Assembly: GCA_934590355.1 (NCBI GenBank)
Contig: CAKTOX010000011.1
Span: 1-55,982 of the forward strand
Length of the DNA: 55,982 nt
Source of the DNA: an uncultured Oscillospiraceae bacterium
GTDB lineage: Bacteria > Bacillota > Clostridia > Oscillospirales > Oscillospiraceae
Reading direction: 5' to 3'
The notes beneath the pieces are model-generated. The model was not told the origin of the DNA, ran no database searches, and saw nothing but the letters and a program-made list of their open reading frames with translations. Below, one piece after another: positions 7,974 to 16,313 of the stretch (position 1 is the stretch's first letter; each line of letters starts with the position of its first letter). Both the position numbers and the translations under genes were made by a program.

Positions 7974-8122
7974 GCAGAGCGCTACGGACAATGGAGATAG
8001 ATTAAACTGCGCAAGCACGGTGACAGGCTGCGGCGGTTTTGTCGACACTCTCGTTACCGAGCCGAGGCAATAGATGTATTCGTAAAGTTTTAAAACGAAC
8101 TGCCCCTCGCGGCGAGCGAGTG
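7974..8122. repeat. Long intergenic repeat, copy 3
   Basis: Bases 7987-8122 are identical to 783-918 (136 nt). The copy fills most of the gap between the AEC gene and the ykvI-like gene and ends about 12 nt before the next ribosome site. Confidence 0.92.
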
Positions 8123-8163
8123 GGAAATATGTATAGGAGAAGCGCTGAAGCGCTGTGGAAAGA

Positions 8164-9228
8164 ATGAAGAAGATAGGGAGCTTGAGTTTAGGGCTGGCGT
8201 TTGCCGGCTGTTTTCTGGGCGCGGGCTATGTCTCGGGTCAGGAGCTGTGGCAGTTTTTCGGCGCGTTCGGCTCATCGGGCATCGCGGGGCTCGTGCTCGC
8301 TGCGGCGCTGCTGTTTTTCGTCGGCGTCATAATGCTGCTGCTCGGCCGCGCAACGGGGCTGAGCGACATCGGCAGGCTCGTCATCGAGCGCGACATTCCC
8401 GTGCTGCGCGCTGCGGTCATGGTGCTCGAGGGGCTGTTTCTGTTCGGCATCGGCACCATCATGAGCGCCGGCGTCGGTGCGCTTATAGAGCAGCTTGTGG
8501 GGCTGCCGACGTTTATCGGCTCGGCGGTGTTTGCCGCGGTGGTCGCGCTGGTGTCGCTTGCGGGGCTGTCGGGCATGGTGTCGGCGTTCTCGGCGACGGT
8601 GCCAGTGCTTGCTGCGGTGACGCTCGTTTTCGGGGCGCTGAGCGTATGGGAAAACGGCATCGTGCTCCCGCAGGGCGCTGTCGCGTCGTCAAACCCGCTC
8701 ATGGGCTCGTGGGAGGTCGCGGCGGTGAGCTTTGCCTGCTATAACGTGTTCGGCGGCATCGCAATGGTCGCGCCGCTCGGCAAATTCATAAAGAGCAAGG
8801 GCACGGCCGTCGGCGGCATCGCCATCGGCACGGCGCTGCTGCTTCTCATCGCGTGCAGTGTGCTCGTGTCCGTGTCCGCATCGCCCGAGGTCTGCTCGGC
8901 GCAGCTTCCCATGCTCGCGCTCGCGCAGGAGCGGGGGATAGTCTGGGGCGGCGTGTACGGCGTGCTGCTCCTGCTTGCGATGTTCGGCACGGCGCTGTCG
9001 GGGCTCGTGGCGCTGGTAAATATGCTCGCGGCAAAATTCCCGCGTGTCGAAACGCGCAGAAAGCCCTTCACCGCCGTCGTCGCGCTCGGAATGTTCCTCG
9101 GCAGCCTCTTCGGCTTCGGCGACCTCATCGGCGTCGTCTACCCCATCTTCGGCTATTGCAGCAGCGTGTTCATAATCCTCATGACCGTCCACTACTTCCG
9201 CTGCTGCCGCAGGGGCGATGCGCCTTAA
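8164..9228 (+). CDS. YkvI-like membrane protein
   Basis: The 354-aa protein has about ten transmembrane helices and begins LGLAFAGCFLGAGYVSGQEL, the pattern of Bacillus YkvI and related APC-superfold proteins. The substrate is unknown. The best ribosome site, AGGAG (8135-8139), is 24 nt from the ATG at 8164. A 14-nt hairpin (AGCGC-TGAA-GCGCT, 8141-8154) lies between them, and folding it would bring the spacing to about 10 nt. A GTG at 8155 is an alternative start. The upstream gap is repeat DNA, so the promoter is unclear. Confidence 0.85.
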   Translation: MKKIGSLSLGLAFAGCFLGAGYVSGQELWQFFGAFGSSGIAGLVLAAALLFFVGVIMLLLGRATGLSDIGRLVIERDIPVLRAAVMVLEGLFLFGIGTIMSAGVGALIEQLVGLPTFIGSAVFAAVVALVSLAGLSGMVSAFSATVPVLAAVTLVFGALSVWENGIVLPQGAVASSNPLMGSWEVAAVSFACYNVFGGIAMVAPLGKFIKSKGTAVGGIAIGTALLLLIACSVLVSVSASPEVCSAQLPMLALAQERGIVWGGVYGVLLLLAMFGTALSGLVALVNMLAAKFPRVETRRKPFTAVVALGMFLGSLFGFGDLIGVVYPIFGYCSSVFIILMTVHYFRCCRRGDAP

Positions 9229-9545
9229 CGCTTCTGCCGATACGGTGATTGCGCTTGCACGGTTACGAACGTGCTGGCAAAACCGCCGCAGTCCGCTACC
9301 GTGCTTGCGCAGTGAAATTTTGTGACGATGGCGCTACCGATAATGGCAGAGTTGTTAAGTGCGCCGACACGGTAACGAACTTCCGACTAAGACGCAACAG
9401 CGGGCGAGCAATGCTCGCCCCTACATTGTTGTCGTAAGTACAGACTAAGACCGCACTCATGGGCAGCGCGGCAGATATGGTTTTGTCGGAATAATCGTAA
9501 CCGAGCGCCTGCAAAAAATGTATTCGTAGTTGTTTAAAAACGTGA
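9229..9545. repeat. Mosaic of intergenic repeats after the ykvI-like gene
   Basis: No gene is visible. At 9252-9300 is an inverted copy of the TTTGTCGG/CGTAACCG module (CACGGTTACGAACGTGCTGG, then CAAAACCGCCGCAGTCCG). The palindrome GGGCGAGCAATGCTCGCCC is at 9402-9420, followed by CTAC. A module with GGTTTTGTCGGAATAATCGT and TGTATTCGTAG leads into the terminator. Confidence 0.75.
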
Positions 9546-9586
9546 TAAAAAAACGCCCGAGTCATTTTTGACTCGGGCGAATTTTT
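9546..9586 (-). terminator. Intrinsic terminator of the SLH surface-protein gene (bidirectional)
   Basis: An 11-bp perfect stem (CGCCCGAGTCA / TGACTCGGGCG) has seven A on its left and six T just after on its right, so it can work on both strands. It lies 5 nt from the stop codon of the minus-strand gene and also faces the end of the ykvI transcript. Confidence 0.93.
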
Positions 9587-9591
9587 TGTTG

Positions 9592-12027
9592 TTATTTTGC
9601 GAGTGCGCGGGCAAGGAAGGTCACGACCTGAGCGCGGGAGCACCGGTCATCCGGGGCGAAGGTGCCGTCGCCGTTGCCGTAGGCAACGCCGTTTTCGGCT
9701 GCCCAGAGGACTGCCTTGTAGTAATAAGCGTCGCTGTAAAGGTCGGTGAAGGGGTTACCGTCGCCGCAGACGGGCTCGCCCTCATAGCGCCAGAGGAAGG
9801 TCACGAACTGCGCTCTCGTGCAGGTCTCCTCGGGGGAGAATTCCGTATTGCTCGTGCCGGTGGTTATGCCGTTTTCGACGGCCCAAAGGACTGCCTTGAA
9901 GTAGTAGCTGTCCTCATAAATGTCCGTAAACGGAGAAGCGCTCGTGCTCGGCTCGGGCTTGCCTGCGGCGCGCCAAAGGAAGGTCACGACCTGCGCTCTC
10001 GTGCAGCTTGCGTCAGGGGAAAACTCCGTATCGCTCGTGCCGGTGGTTATGCCGTTAGAGGACGCCCAGAGTATCGAATCGACGTAGTAGATGTGCTCAC
10101 CCTTGGCGTTGAGGTCGGTGAAGGGGTTAACGACGCCGCAGACGCTGCACTTGCCGTTAACGAAATCGTGGCCGAGCTTAAAGGTCTCATTGCCGACGAA
10201 TTTTTCCTTGCAGCCGGTGCACTCATAGGTCGTGTAGCCGTTTTCCGAGCAGGTGGGCGCGGTGACGGTTATTTTAAAATCATGGGTGTGGTTGTCCTCC
10301 CCCTCCCAGCTCAGGCTGCCGCCGTAGTTGAGGCGCACGCTCTCGTCCCAGCCGGTGCTGTTGAGCGGATAGATTACGGGGGTGGTAACGCCCTCGAAGG
10401 CGCGAGGCGCAAACGAGCCGTAGCTGCCGGAAATATGGACGTAGTACATATTTGCGCCCGCGGGCAGAGCGTTGTCGTTAAGGGTGAGCCTGCGGCAGTC
10501 GATCATCATGCTCTTGAGCTCGGTGCAGCCGAAAAATGCATTTTTGTCGATGATGAGATTTTCGGCGCGGTTATAAATGCTGACATTTTTAAGCTCGGTG
10601 CAGCCGGAAAACGCGTTCGGCTCGATGACGGCGCTGCCGGTGGTGTAGCCTGTGTCGGCGTCGCTGCCGATAGCGACGTTTTTAAGCGCGGTGCAGCCCG
10701 CGAAAAGCTCGGAGCTCACTTTTGCAAGGTGCGTGGGCAGCGTGACCGTTTCGAGGTCGAGGCAGTTTTTAAACGCGCCCGCGCCGAGGTAACCGACGCC
10801 TGCGGGCACGGTGAGATTTTCGATGCGCGTGCCGGAGAAGGCGAGTGCGCCTATCGAGGTGCAGCCGGCGGGGATGGGCGAGGCGGTCATCGCCTTGCAG
10901 CCGCTGAAGCACTCGGAGAGGATTATCTTCACGCTGTCAAAGCCGGAGAGTGCTTCAAGCTTTACGCAGCCGGAGAATGCGCCCGTGCCGAGGGAATCGA
11001 GCACGCTTGAGGCGCAGTCGGCGCTTGCGAGGCTGGTGAGTCCGGCAAAGGCGTAGTCGCCCACGCTCCTGACTCCCGCGCCGAGCTCAAGCCTTGTGAC
11101 ATAGCTGCCATAGGCGCTCCACGGCGTATCGGCTGCGGACTTGAAGTCGGGCATTTTGCCGCTGCCGGAGATCTTGAGTGTTCCGATCTCGCGGTTGAGG
11201 CTCCATGAAAGTGCGCCGACGCTGCCGCGCACGGTGAGATCCTCCCAGTGCGCATAAACGGTCATGTTGCTATCGGGCTTGTAGCCGTTTTCTATCTTGC
11301 TGCCGCCCTCGCGCGCGTCAAACCAGCCGAGGAATTTAAAGCCCGTGCGCGTGGGAGTGGGCAGGTCCTTTATCGCGCCGTTTCCCGCAACATAAGCGGT
11401 AGACTGCGAGCAGACGCCGACGTTCGCGTCAAGGCTCACGGTGATGAGCCCCGGACCGCCGCCGGACTTGTTGGTTATCTGCCAGACCTTGTCGATGGCG
11501 GCAATAGCGCTGCTCTGCGTGCTGCCGCGATTTTGGGCAATGTAGCTGTCGGCGAGCTTAATGCGCTTTGCCGCGACCGCGGGGTCGGCGCAGTAGAAGG
11601 TGCCGCTGTCCTCGTCGTAGTCGGTCAGCAGCACGGCGTGGCTCGGCGAGTCCGAGTCGTATATGACGACGCCCTCGGGGTGCTCGCTCAGAAGCGCCCT
11701 GAGCGAGTCCGCGCTGACGCTTTGGCGCTCACCGTGGACGGTCATGCCCATGTAGGAAAAGTTGTTGTTAAGACCGGTGCCGGGGATCCACGCGGCGCCG
11801 GAGAGAGAGCTTTCGCTTATGCTTTCCCACTGCGCGTTGCCGTCAATTATCGCGCGGCGGCGCAGCATCATGACCGTCGAGGCGAGCGTACATTTGCCGC
11901 CCTCGCTCTGCATGACAAAAACGTTGTCATCGTTTATCGTTTCCGCCAGTGCCGCAATGCTCATCGCCGGAACCATCGTCAGCGCAAGCGCGAGCACGAG
12001 CACGAGGCTCAGAATTCTTCTTTTCAT
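9592..12027 (-). CDS. Secreted C39-like peptidase / LRR / SLH surface protein
   Basis: This 811-aa protein has a signal peptide (residues 1-29, ending ALAE). A papain-like C39-type domain follows, with a candidate triad of Cys46 (GKCTLAS), His130 (SHAVLL) and Asp148. An InlB B-like repeat (TRTGFKFLGWFDAREGG) comes next, then BspA-type leucine-rich repeats (about 270-600; FSGCTELKNVSI-like units), a Cys-pair segment (C..CK, C..C) and three SLH domains at the C-terminus (about 635-811; WAVENGITTGTSNTEFSP). SLH domains bind pyruvylated cell-wall polysaccharide. The N-terminal domain could cleave peptides or be inactive. GGGAGGG precedes the ATG. The gene is monocistronic. Confidence 0.9.
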   Translation of the reverse strand: MKRRILSLVLVLALALTMVPAMSIAALAETINDDNVFVMQSEGGKCTLASTVMMLRRRAIIDGNAQWESISESSLSGAAWIPGTGLNNNFSYMGMTVHGERQSVSADSLRALLSEHPEGVVIYDSDSPSHAVLLTDYDEDSGTFYCADPAVAAKRIKLADSYIAQNRGSTQSSAIAAIDKVWQITNKSGGGPGLITVSLDANVGVCSQSTAYVAGNGAIKDLPTPTRTGFKFLGWFDAREGGSKIENGYKPDSNMTVYAHWEDLTVRGSVGALSWSLNREIGTLKISGSGKMPDFKSAADTPWSAYGSYVTRLELGAGVRSVGDYAFAGLTSLASADCASSVLDSLGTGAFSGCVKLEALSGFDSVKIILSECFSGCKAMTASPIPAGCTSIGALAFSGTRIENLTVPAGVGYLGAGAFKNCLDLETVTLPTHLAKVSSELFAGCTALKNVAIGSDADTGYTTGSAVIEPNAFSGCTELKNVSIYNRAENLIIDKNAFFGCTELKSMMIDCRRLTLNDNALPAGANMYYVHISGSYGSFAPRAFEGVTTPVIYPLNSTGWDESVRLNYGGSLSWEGEDNHTHDFKITVTAPTCSENGYTTYECTGCKEKFVGNETFKLGHDFVNGKCSVCGVVNPFTDLNAKGEHIYYVDSILWASSNGITTGTSDTEFSPDASCTRAQVVTFLWRAAGKPEPSTSASPFTDIYEDSYYFKAVLWAVENGITTGTSNTEFSPEETCTRAQFVTFLWRYEGEPVCGDGNPFTDLYSDAYYYKAVLWAAENGVAYGNGDGTFAPDDRCSRAQVVTFLARALAK

Positions 12028-12133
12028 TTTTCCCTCCCGATGTTTAGTATCACGATCTCAAATTATAATCCGCGCGCGGGATATAGGCAAGCAATTTCAG
12101 AGATTGTTTACATTTCTCCGCCGCGCCCGAGAG

Positions 12134-12172
12134 CGAAAAATCCCCCGCATCCGAGCGGACGCGGGGGAGAAT
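12134..12172 (-). terminator. Intrinsic terminator after the tandem mgtC genes
   Basis: A GC-only stem (CCCCCGC / GCGGGGG) with an 11-nt loop is followed on the minus strand by ATTTTT, 13 nt beyond the last stop codon of the dacF operon. Confidence 0.88.
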
Positions 12173-12184
12173 TTTCTGAAATCA

Positions 12185-12880
12185 TCAAAGCTCCTCGACG
12201 GAGAAAACGTTGGGCAGACGGGTTATCTCGGTGACTATCCTCGTGCCGCCGAGCTTGGGCGTTGTCTGCACGGAAAGCAGGGCGTAATAGCGGTGCTGCT
12301 CGTCCTCGCCGTCGGTGCGGCTGACCTCGAGATTTGTGACCTTGAGCGACATGGCGCTGAGCGTTTCGAGCACCGCCTGAATGGTGTCGGGCTTTGTGTA
12401 CTCGATATAGAGCGCGCAGGCGCGTCCGCTTTTGGCGAATTTGAACTCGAACTTTACGAGCACGACCTCGGCAAAGAGTATCATGAGCGTTGCGAAGATC
12501 GCGCACTCGGCAAAACCCGCGCCGCAGACAAGACCGACTATTGCCGACGCCCAAAGTCCCGCGGCGGTCGTGAGTCCCTTGACGGTGCGCCGTCCGGTCA
12601 CGATGATGGTGCCCGCGCCGATGAAGCCGATACCGGCGATAACCTGCGCGCCGAGCCTGCCGACGTCGGTGAACAGACCGAGCTGAAGGAATAAAAACTG
12701 GCTGGTCAGCGTCGTGACGGCGGCGCCGAGGCAAATAAGAATATGCGTGCGGAAGCCCGCGGGGCGGCGCTTGACCTCGCGCTCGGCGCCGATCATAGCT
12801 CCGCAGACGAAGGCGAGAACAAGGCGCATCGACATTGCGAGCATGGTGCTCTCGCGGATAAAATCAAAGCATGAAAGCAT
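12185..12880 (-). CDS. MgtC/SapB-family membrane protein (first of a tandem pair)
   Basis: The 231-aa protein has the MgtC fold: about four to five N-terminal helices with GAMIGAEREVKRRPAGFRTH, LGAQVIAGIGFIGAGTII and GLTTAAGLWASAIVGL, then a soluble C-terminal ACT-like domain of about 90 residues. MgtC proteins are linked to growth in low magnesium, membrane potential and ATP synthase control. The exact role here is unknown. AAAGGAGGTGC overlaps the stop region of the upstream paralogue 15 nt away, so the two are co-translated. It is the last gene of the operon. Confidence 0.92.
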   Translation of the reverse strand: MLSCFDFIRESTMLAMSMRLVLAFVCGAMIGAEREVKRRPAGFRTHILICLGAAVTTLTSQFLFLQLGLFTDVGRLGAQVIAGIGFIGAGTIIVTGRRTVKGLTTAAGLWASAIVGLVCGAGFAECAIFATLMILFAEVVLVKFEFKFAKSGRACALYIEYTKPDTIQAVLETLSAMSLKVTNLEVSRTDGEDEQHRYYALLSVQTTPKLGGTRIVTEITRLPNVFSVEEL

Positions 12881-12895
12881 TTTTCGGCACCTCCT

Positions 12896-13621
12896 TTACT
12901 GGCCTTCCTCGATGGCGACCATGCCGTCGACGGTGGATAAGCGCGCAAGCAGCTCGGTGTGGTTTATGCCGCGCGGAAGATATACGCTCAGGTGCACGCC
13001 TATTTCGGCAAGCCTGTTTTCCGGCTGCTTTGTGAGGTCAACGTCGTATATCGTCACACACAGATCGCGCAGCAGGGCGAGCATATCGCCGAAGTGATCC
13101 AGCCCGTCAAGCTCCGCCAGAATGTTCATATACCGCGAGCGCTGAATCATGTGCCGCTCAAGGACGGGGAAGGCGTACATACACACGGCAATGAGCCCCG
13201 TGCAGATCAGAACACATTCGTAATAGCCCGCGCCGATGGCAAGTCCGAGGCAGGCCGAGGCCCAAAGTCCCGCCGCCGTCGTGAGCCCCTTGACGCGCTT
13301 GCGGCCGGTCAGGATAATGGTGCCCGCGCCGAGAAAGCCCACTCCGTTTATGACCTGAGCGCCGTAGCGGGAAACGTCATGTATTGCGCCGGCCGCCTTC
13401 GCCTCGAGGGCCCATTTCGATGCAAGCATGATATCGGTGTACTGGCTGAGCATGACGGTCATCGTCGAGCCGATGGCGACGAGAATATAGGTGCGGAAGC
13501 CCGCGGGACTGCTCTTGCGCTCGCGCTCAAGGCCGAGCAGACCGCCGACAATGACGGCAAGCGTTATGCGCAGCGCCATTGATGCAAAATTCAGTTGTCG
13601 CAAATATTCAAGAATTTCCAT
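12896..13621 (-). CDS. MgtC/SapB-family membrane protein (second of a tandem pair)
   Basis: The 241-aa paralogue of the next gene shares GGLLGLERERKSSPAGFRTY, GAQVINGVGFLGAGTIILTG and GLTTAAGLWASACLGLAIGA, followed by a soluble C-terminal domain (from about 155). The two paralogues differ clearly, so this is not a recent duplication. The start overlaps the end of the upstream lipoprotein gene by 14 nt and has no obvious ribosome site, so coupled translation is likely. Confidence 0.9.
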   Translation of the reverse strand: MEILEYLRQLNFASMALRITLAVIVGGLLGLERERKSSPAGFRTYILVAIGSTMTVMLSQYTDIMLASKWALEAKAAGAIHDVSRYGAQVINGVGFLGAGTIILTGRKRVKGLTTAAGLWASACLGLAIGAGYYECVLICTGLIAVCMYAFPVLERHMIQRSRYMNILAELDGLDHFGDMLALLRDLCVTIYDVDLTKQPENRLAEIGVHLSVYLPRGINHTELLARLSTVDGMVAIEEGQ

Positions 13622-14303
13622 AGATAAAGTTTATCACCATGAAGGTCACGTCGATAATGTCCTGCGAAACAAATTGCCCGTTGAGCTCGTACACGGTGGC
13701 GCTTTGCGTGAGCTCGCCGCCGCCGGAAAACGAGAGGGTGAGCGTGAGCTCATATGCGCGGGTGACTTTGGGGTCGCGCACCGCCGCCGCCATGTCCGAA
13801 TAGATCTGCGCGAGCGCGTGCGCCTTGTCCGTCGTAATGCCCAGACCCTCGGCAAGCTCCGCCCACTGCGCCTCGCTCCATGCCGCCGCCTCGTTCGGAA
13901 AAACCGAGATGCGCTCGGCCAAGTCCCGCAGCTCCGCGGCGAAGCTTTCGCACTGCCGCTCGGACAGCTCGGCCTTTTTGACCTCGCTTATCTCATAATG
14001 CCGGTCCTCGCCGTATTTTTCCGAAAGCTCTGCGCGCTTTGCCTCCACCTGCGCGTCCATTTGCGGCATCGGGAGAATGTCGAGCATGGCGCGGATGCTG
14101 CCGGAATACACGCCGTCGCACAGCGCTTCGAGATAGCCCGCAAAGCCCTCGTAGTGCATATTATACCGCTCCTGCGTTCGGTTCAGCCACAATTCGAGCC
14201 CCGTCGGAGCGGGAGTCTCCGAAGGCTGCGGAGCGGGAGACCTTTGACAGGCGCAGGAGAGCGCGAGGACTGCGCACAGCATAAGCGCGAGGAGCCTTTT
14301 CAT
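13608..14303 (-). CDS. Predicted lipoprotein of unknown function
   Basis: The 231-aa product starts MKRLLALMLCAVLALSCAC, a lipoprotein signal with lipobox LSCA or SCAC. A Pro-rich linker (PAPQPSETPAPT) and a helical, Glu/Ala-rich soluble domain follow. I do not recognise the family. I chose this ATG over a longer upstream frame because GGAGG lies 8 nt before it and it gives a clean signal peptide. It overlaps the dacF stop by 4 nt (ATGA) and the mgtC start by 14 nt, so it lies inside the dacF-mgtC operon. An envelope role is inferred from location only. Confidence 0.82.
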   Translation of the reverse strand: MKRLLALMLCAVLALSCACQRSPAPQPSETPAPTGLELWLNRTQERYNMHYEGFAGYLEALCDGVYSGSIRAMLDILPMPQMDAQVEAKRAELSEKYGEDRHYEISEVKKAELSERQCESFAAELRDLAERISVFPNEAAAWSEAQWAELAEGLGITTDKAHALAQIYSDMAAAVRDPKVTRAYELTLTLSFSGGGELTQSATVYELNGQFVSQDIIDVTFMVINFIYGNS

Positions 14304-15670
14304 CGCTTTCCTCCGTGCCTTGCAGCAGCGCGCTCGGCTGCGCGGCGCTGTCGGCGGGCACGCTGCTTTCGGGCTATTAAAAGCGCGAATATGAGGACGG
14401 TCAGCACGAACAGCGCGCACACGATGACGATGGCGAGCTTCTGGTCGCTGCCGAGCTCGGGTGCGGTTTCCGCGGGCTTATCCTCGATAACGACGTTCGC
14501 CGTTCCCGATGCAACGAGCTTCACCGTGCCGTAATCCGTGCCGTCGGACGGGTCTGCGTAGCTCACCGTGCCGAGCACCTCGCCCTCCTCGGGGGCGCGG
14601 GTGAGCGTTTCGGAGCCCAGGCTCACGGTGCGCTCAAGCGCGGCGGGATCGAGCGACTTCGGCGCAAGCGCATTGACGGCGCTCTCGCATACGAGCGCAA
14701 TTTCGCCCTGCGTGCCGCCGATATTTAATTTCTGCTTCGTTATCTCCGTGCCCTTTTCCACGAGGGTGCGGTACGAGTAGTTGTCAAAGCACCAGTCAAG
14801 CAGACGCACGGTGTCGCCGAAGCTGTCGAAGCCTGCCGAATTTGCGTCGCCCTTTGCGCCGAGCACGACGGAGATGACGTTCACGCCGTCGCGCTGCACA
14901 GCGCCCACGAGGCAGTAGCCTGCCGCCTTGGTGCGGCCGGTCTTGATGCCCACCGCGCCGTCATAGACGTATTTGCCCGAATACACCGAGTCCTTGTTCA
15001 GCAGGGCGTTCGAGTTTTTGAGAAGCCGCGCGGGGCTGGCGTTCGTGGGGGCGGTCGTGTATTCCGCCGTGCCGACGAGACTCGCAAACAGCGGATGGCG
15101 CATCGCCTCGACGGAGATGACGAACAGGTCCCGCGCCGTGGAGTAATGCTCCGCGTCGGGCATACCGTGGGTGTTCGTGAAGTGGGTGCCGCTGCATCCG
15201 AGCTCGGCCGCGCGCGTGTTCATCGCCGCAACGAAGCGCTCGATGCTGCCGGAAACGTGGGAGGCGATGATGTTGCACGCCTCGTTTGCCGAGGCAAGCG
15301 CCGCGCAGTACAGCAGATCGCGCAGGCTCATCGTTTCGCCCATGTGTATGCCGGAGGTGGAGCTGTCGCTGCCAAGCGCCGTTTTGCAGTCGCTCCCTGC
15401 CGTGACCATGTCATTTTCGGAGACCTTGCCGAGCTCTATGGCCTCAACGGCAAGCAGCAGCGTCATGATCTTCGTCAGGCTCGCAGGCTCGTGGCGCGAG
15501 TATGCATTCATGTTGTAAAGTATTCTGCCCGTGCCCATGTCGCCGATGATGGCGCACTCGGCACTGCTCAGCTCCGGCGCACTCACCGCCTCGGCAAGCG
15601 CCGTGCCGCCCGGCAGCCCCGGAAGCAGGCACAATATCATTATAAACGCCGTCAGGCGCAGCCTTTTCAT
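14300..15670 (-). CDS. dacF: D-alanyl-D-alanine carboxypeptidase (S11, DacF-like)
   Basis: This penicillin-binding enzyme removes the terminal D-Ala from peptidoglycan stem peptides. The 456 aa start with a signal peptide. Catalytic motifs are SLTK (Ser64, Lys67), SAN (Ser127-Asn129) and KTG (Lys243). A C-terminal helix (LAIVIVCALFVLTVLIFALL) followed by an Arg-rich tail anchors it in the membrane, unlike the amphipathic anchor of classical PBP5. I chose the ATG at 15670 because GAGGGGTGAG lies just upstream. It heads the four-gene operon dacF, lipoprotein, mgtC, mgtC. A DacF-type role in sporulation is possible but not shown. Confidence 0.93.
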   Translation of the reverse strand: MKRLRLTAFIMILCLLPGLPGGTALAEAVSAPELSSAECAIIGDMGTGRILYNMNAYSRHEPASLTKIMTLLLAVEAIELGKVSENDMVTAGSDCKTALGSDSSTSGIHMGETMSLRDLLYCAALASANEACNIIASHVSGSIERFVAAMNTRAAELGCSGTHFTNTHGMPDAEHYSTARDLFVISVEAMRHPLFASLVGTAEYTTAPTNASPARLLKNSNALLNKDSVYSGKYVYDGAVGIKTGRTKAAGYCLVGAVQRDGVNVISVVLGAKGDANSAGFDSFGDTVRLLDWCFDNYSYRTLVEKGTEITKQKLNIGGTQGEIALVCESAVNALAPKSLDPAALERTVSLGSETLTRAPEEGEVLGTVSYADPSDGTDYGTVKLVASGTANVVIEDKPAETAPELGSDQKLAIVIVCALFVLTVLIFALLIARKQRARRQRRAAERAAARHGGKR

Positions 15671-15713
15671 AATACTCACCCCTCGGTCAACAGTCAATAG
15701 CTATATACACAGT

Positions 15714-15742
15714 ATTATAGATAATATTTCCCTTTCGCGCAA
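15714..15742 (-). promoter_or_regulatory. Promoter of the dacF operon
   Basis: On the minus strand TTGCGC, a 17-nt spacer and TATAAT lie about 44 nt upstream of the dacF start. Confidence 0.6.
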
Positions 15743-16246
15743 GCTCCAAATCTGCTCGCCGCAGGGGCGATGGCGCCTTAAGGCTGTGCGAATACATTTT
15801 TTGCGGGTGCCCGGTTACGGAGCTTCCGACAAAACCGTAGTTGCCGCGCACCAACGGGGTGCGGCATTGGCTTCCCCTTGAGGGGAAGCTGTCAGGCGCA
15901 GCCTGACTGATGAGGTGATTTTGAGCCTTATAATGCAAATTATAAACACCTCATCCGGCTCTCCGCTTCGCTCCGACCCACCTTCCCCTCAAGGGGAAGG
16001 CACTCGCTCGCCGCGAGGGGCAGAGCGCCACCAACAGTGGCAATAAATTTTACTGCGCCGTCACGGTAACGGACTGCGGCGGTTTTGTCAGCAAATTCGA
16101 TACCGAGCTGACGCAAAGACCGTATCGGCAAAATCCGAAGGCGAATTGCCCCTATGGCAATAGCGGTTTCGTCGGCACCCTCGTAACCGAGCGCCCGTAA
16201 AGACCGTATTCGCACGATTTTAAGGCGCTCTGCCCCCACGGCAGTG
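15743..16246. repeat. Mosaic of intergenic repeats including a BIME-like inverted pair
   Basis: No gene is visible. The gap contains an inverted TTTTGTCGG module (CCGGTTACGGAGCTTCCGAC, then AAAACCGTAG) near 15810. A BIME-like pair at 15869-16002 has CTTCCCCTTGAGGGGAAG facing CTTCCCCTCAAGGGGAAG. Two direct copies of the CTCGATACCGAGCTGACGC / CTCGTAACCGAGCGCC type module lie at about 16060-16230. The last repeat bases adjoin the -35 element of the next gene. Confidence 0.8.
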
Positions 16247-16247
16247 G

Positions 16248-16275
16248 TTGAAATGGGAGAAAAATGTGATATAAT
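16248..16275 (+). promoter_or_regulatory. Promoter of the G3E GTPase pair
   Basis: TTGAAA, a 16-nt spacer and TATAAT lie about 40 nt upstream of the TTG start codon. The -35 element sits at the junction with the upstream repeat. Confidence 0.7.
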
Positions 16276-16297
16276 ATAACTTTAGACCGTATATTAT
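16271..16297. promoter_or_regulatory. Candidate operator: 8-bp inverted repeat over the -10 box
   Basis: ATAATATA (16271-16278) and TATATTAT (16290-16297) form a perfect inverted repeat with an 11-nt spacer. It overlaps the -10 element and the likely start of transcription. A repressor site is inferred. The AT-only arms could also arise by chance around a promoter. Confidence 0.4.
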
Positions 16298-16313
16298 TAA
16301 GGAGGTAAAAACC

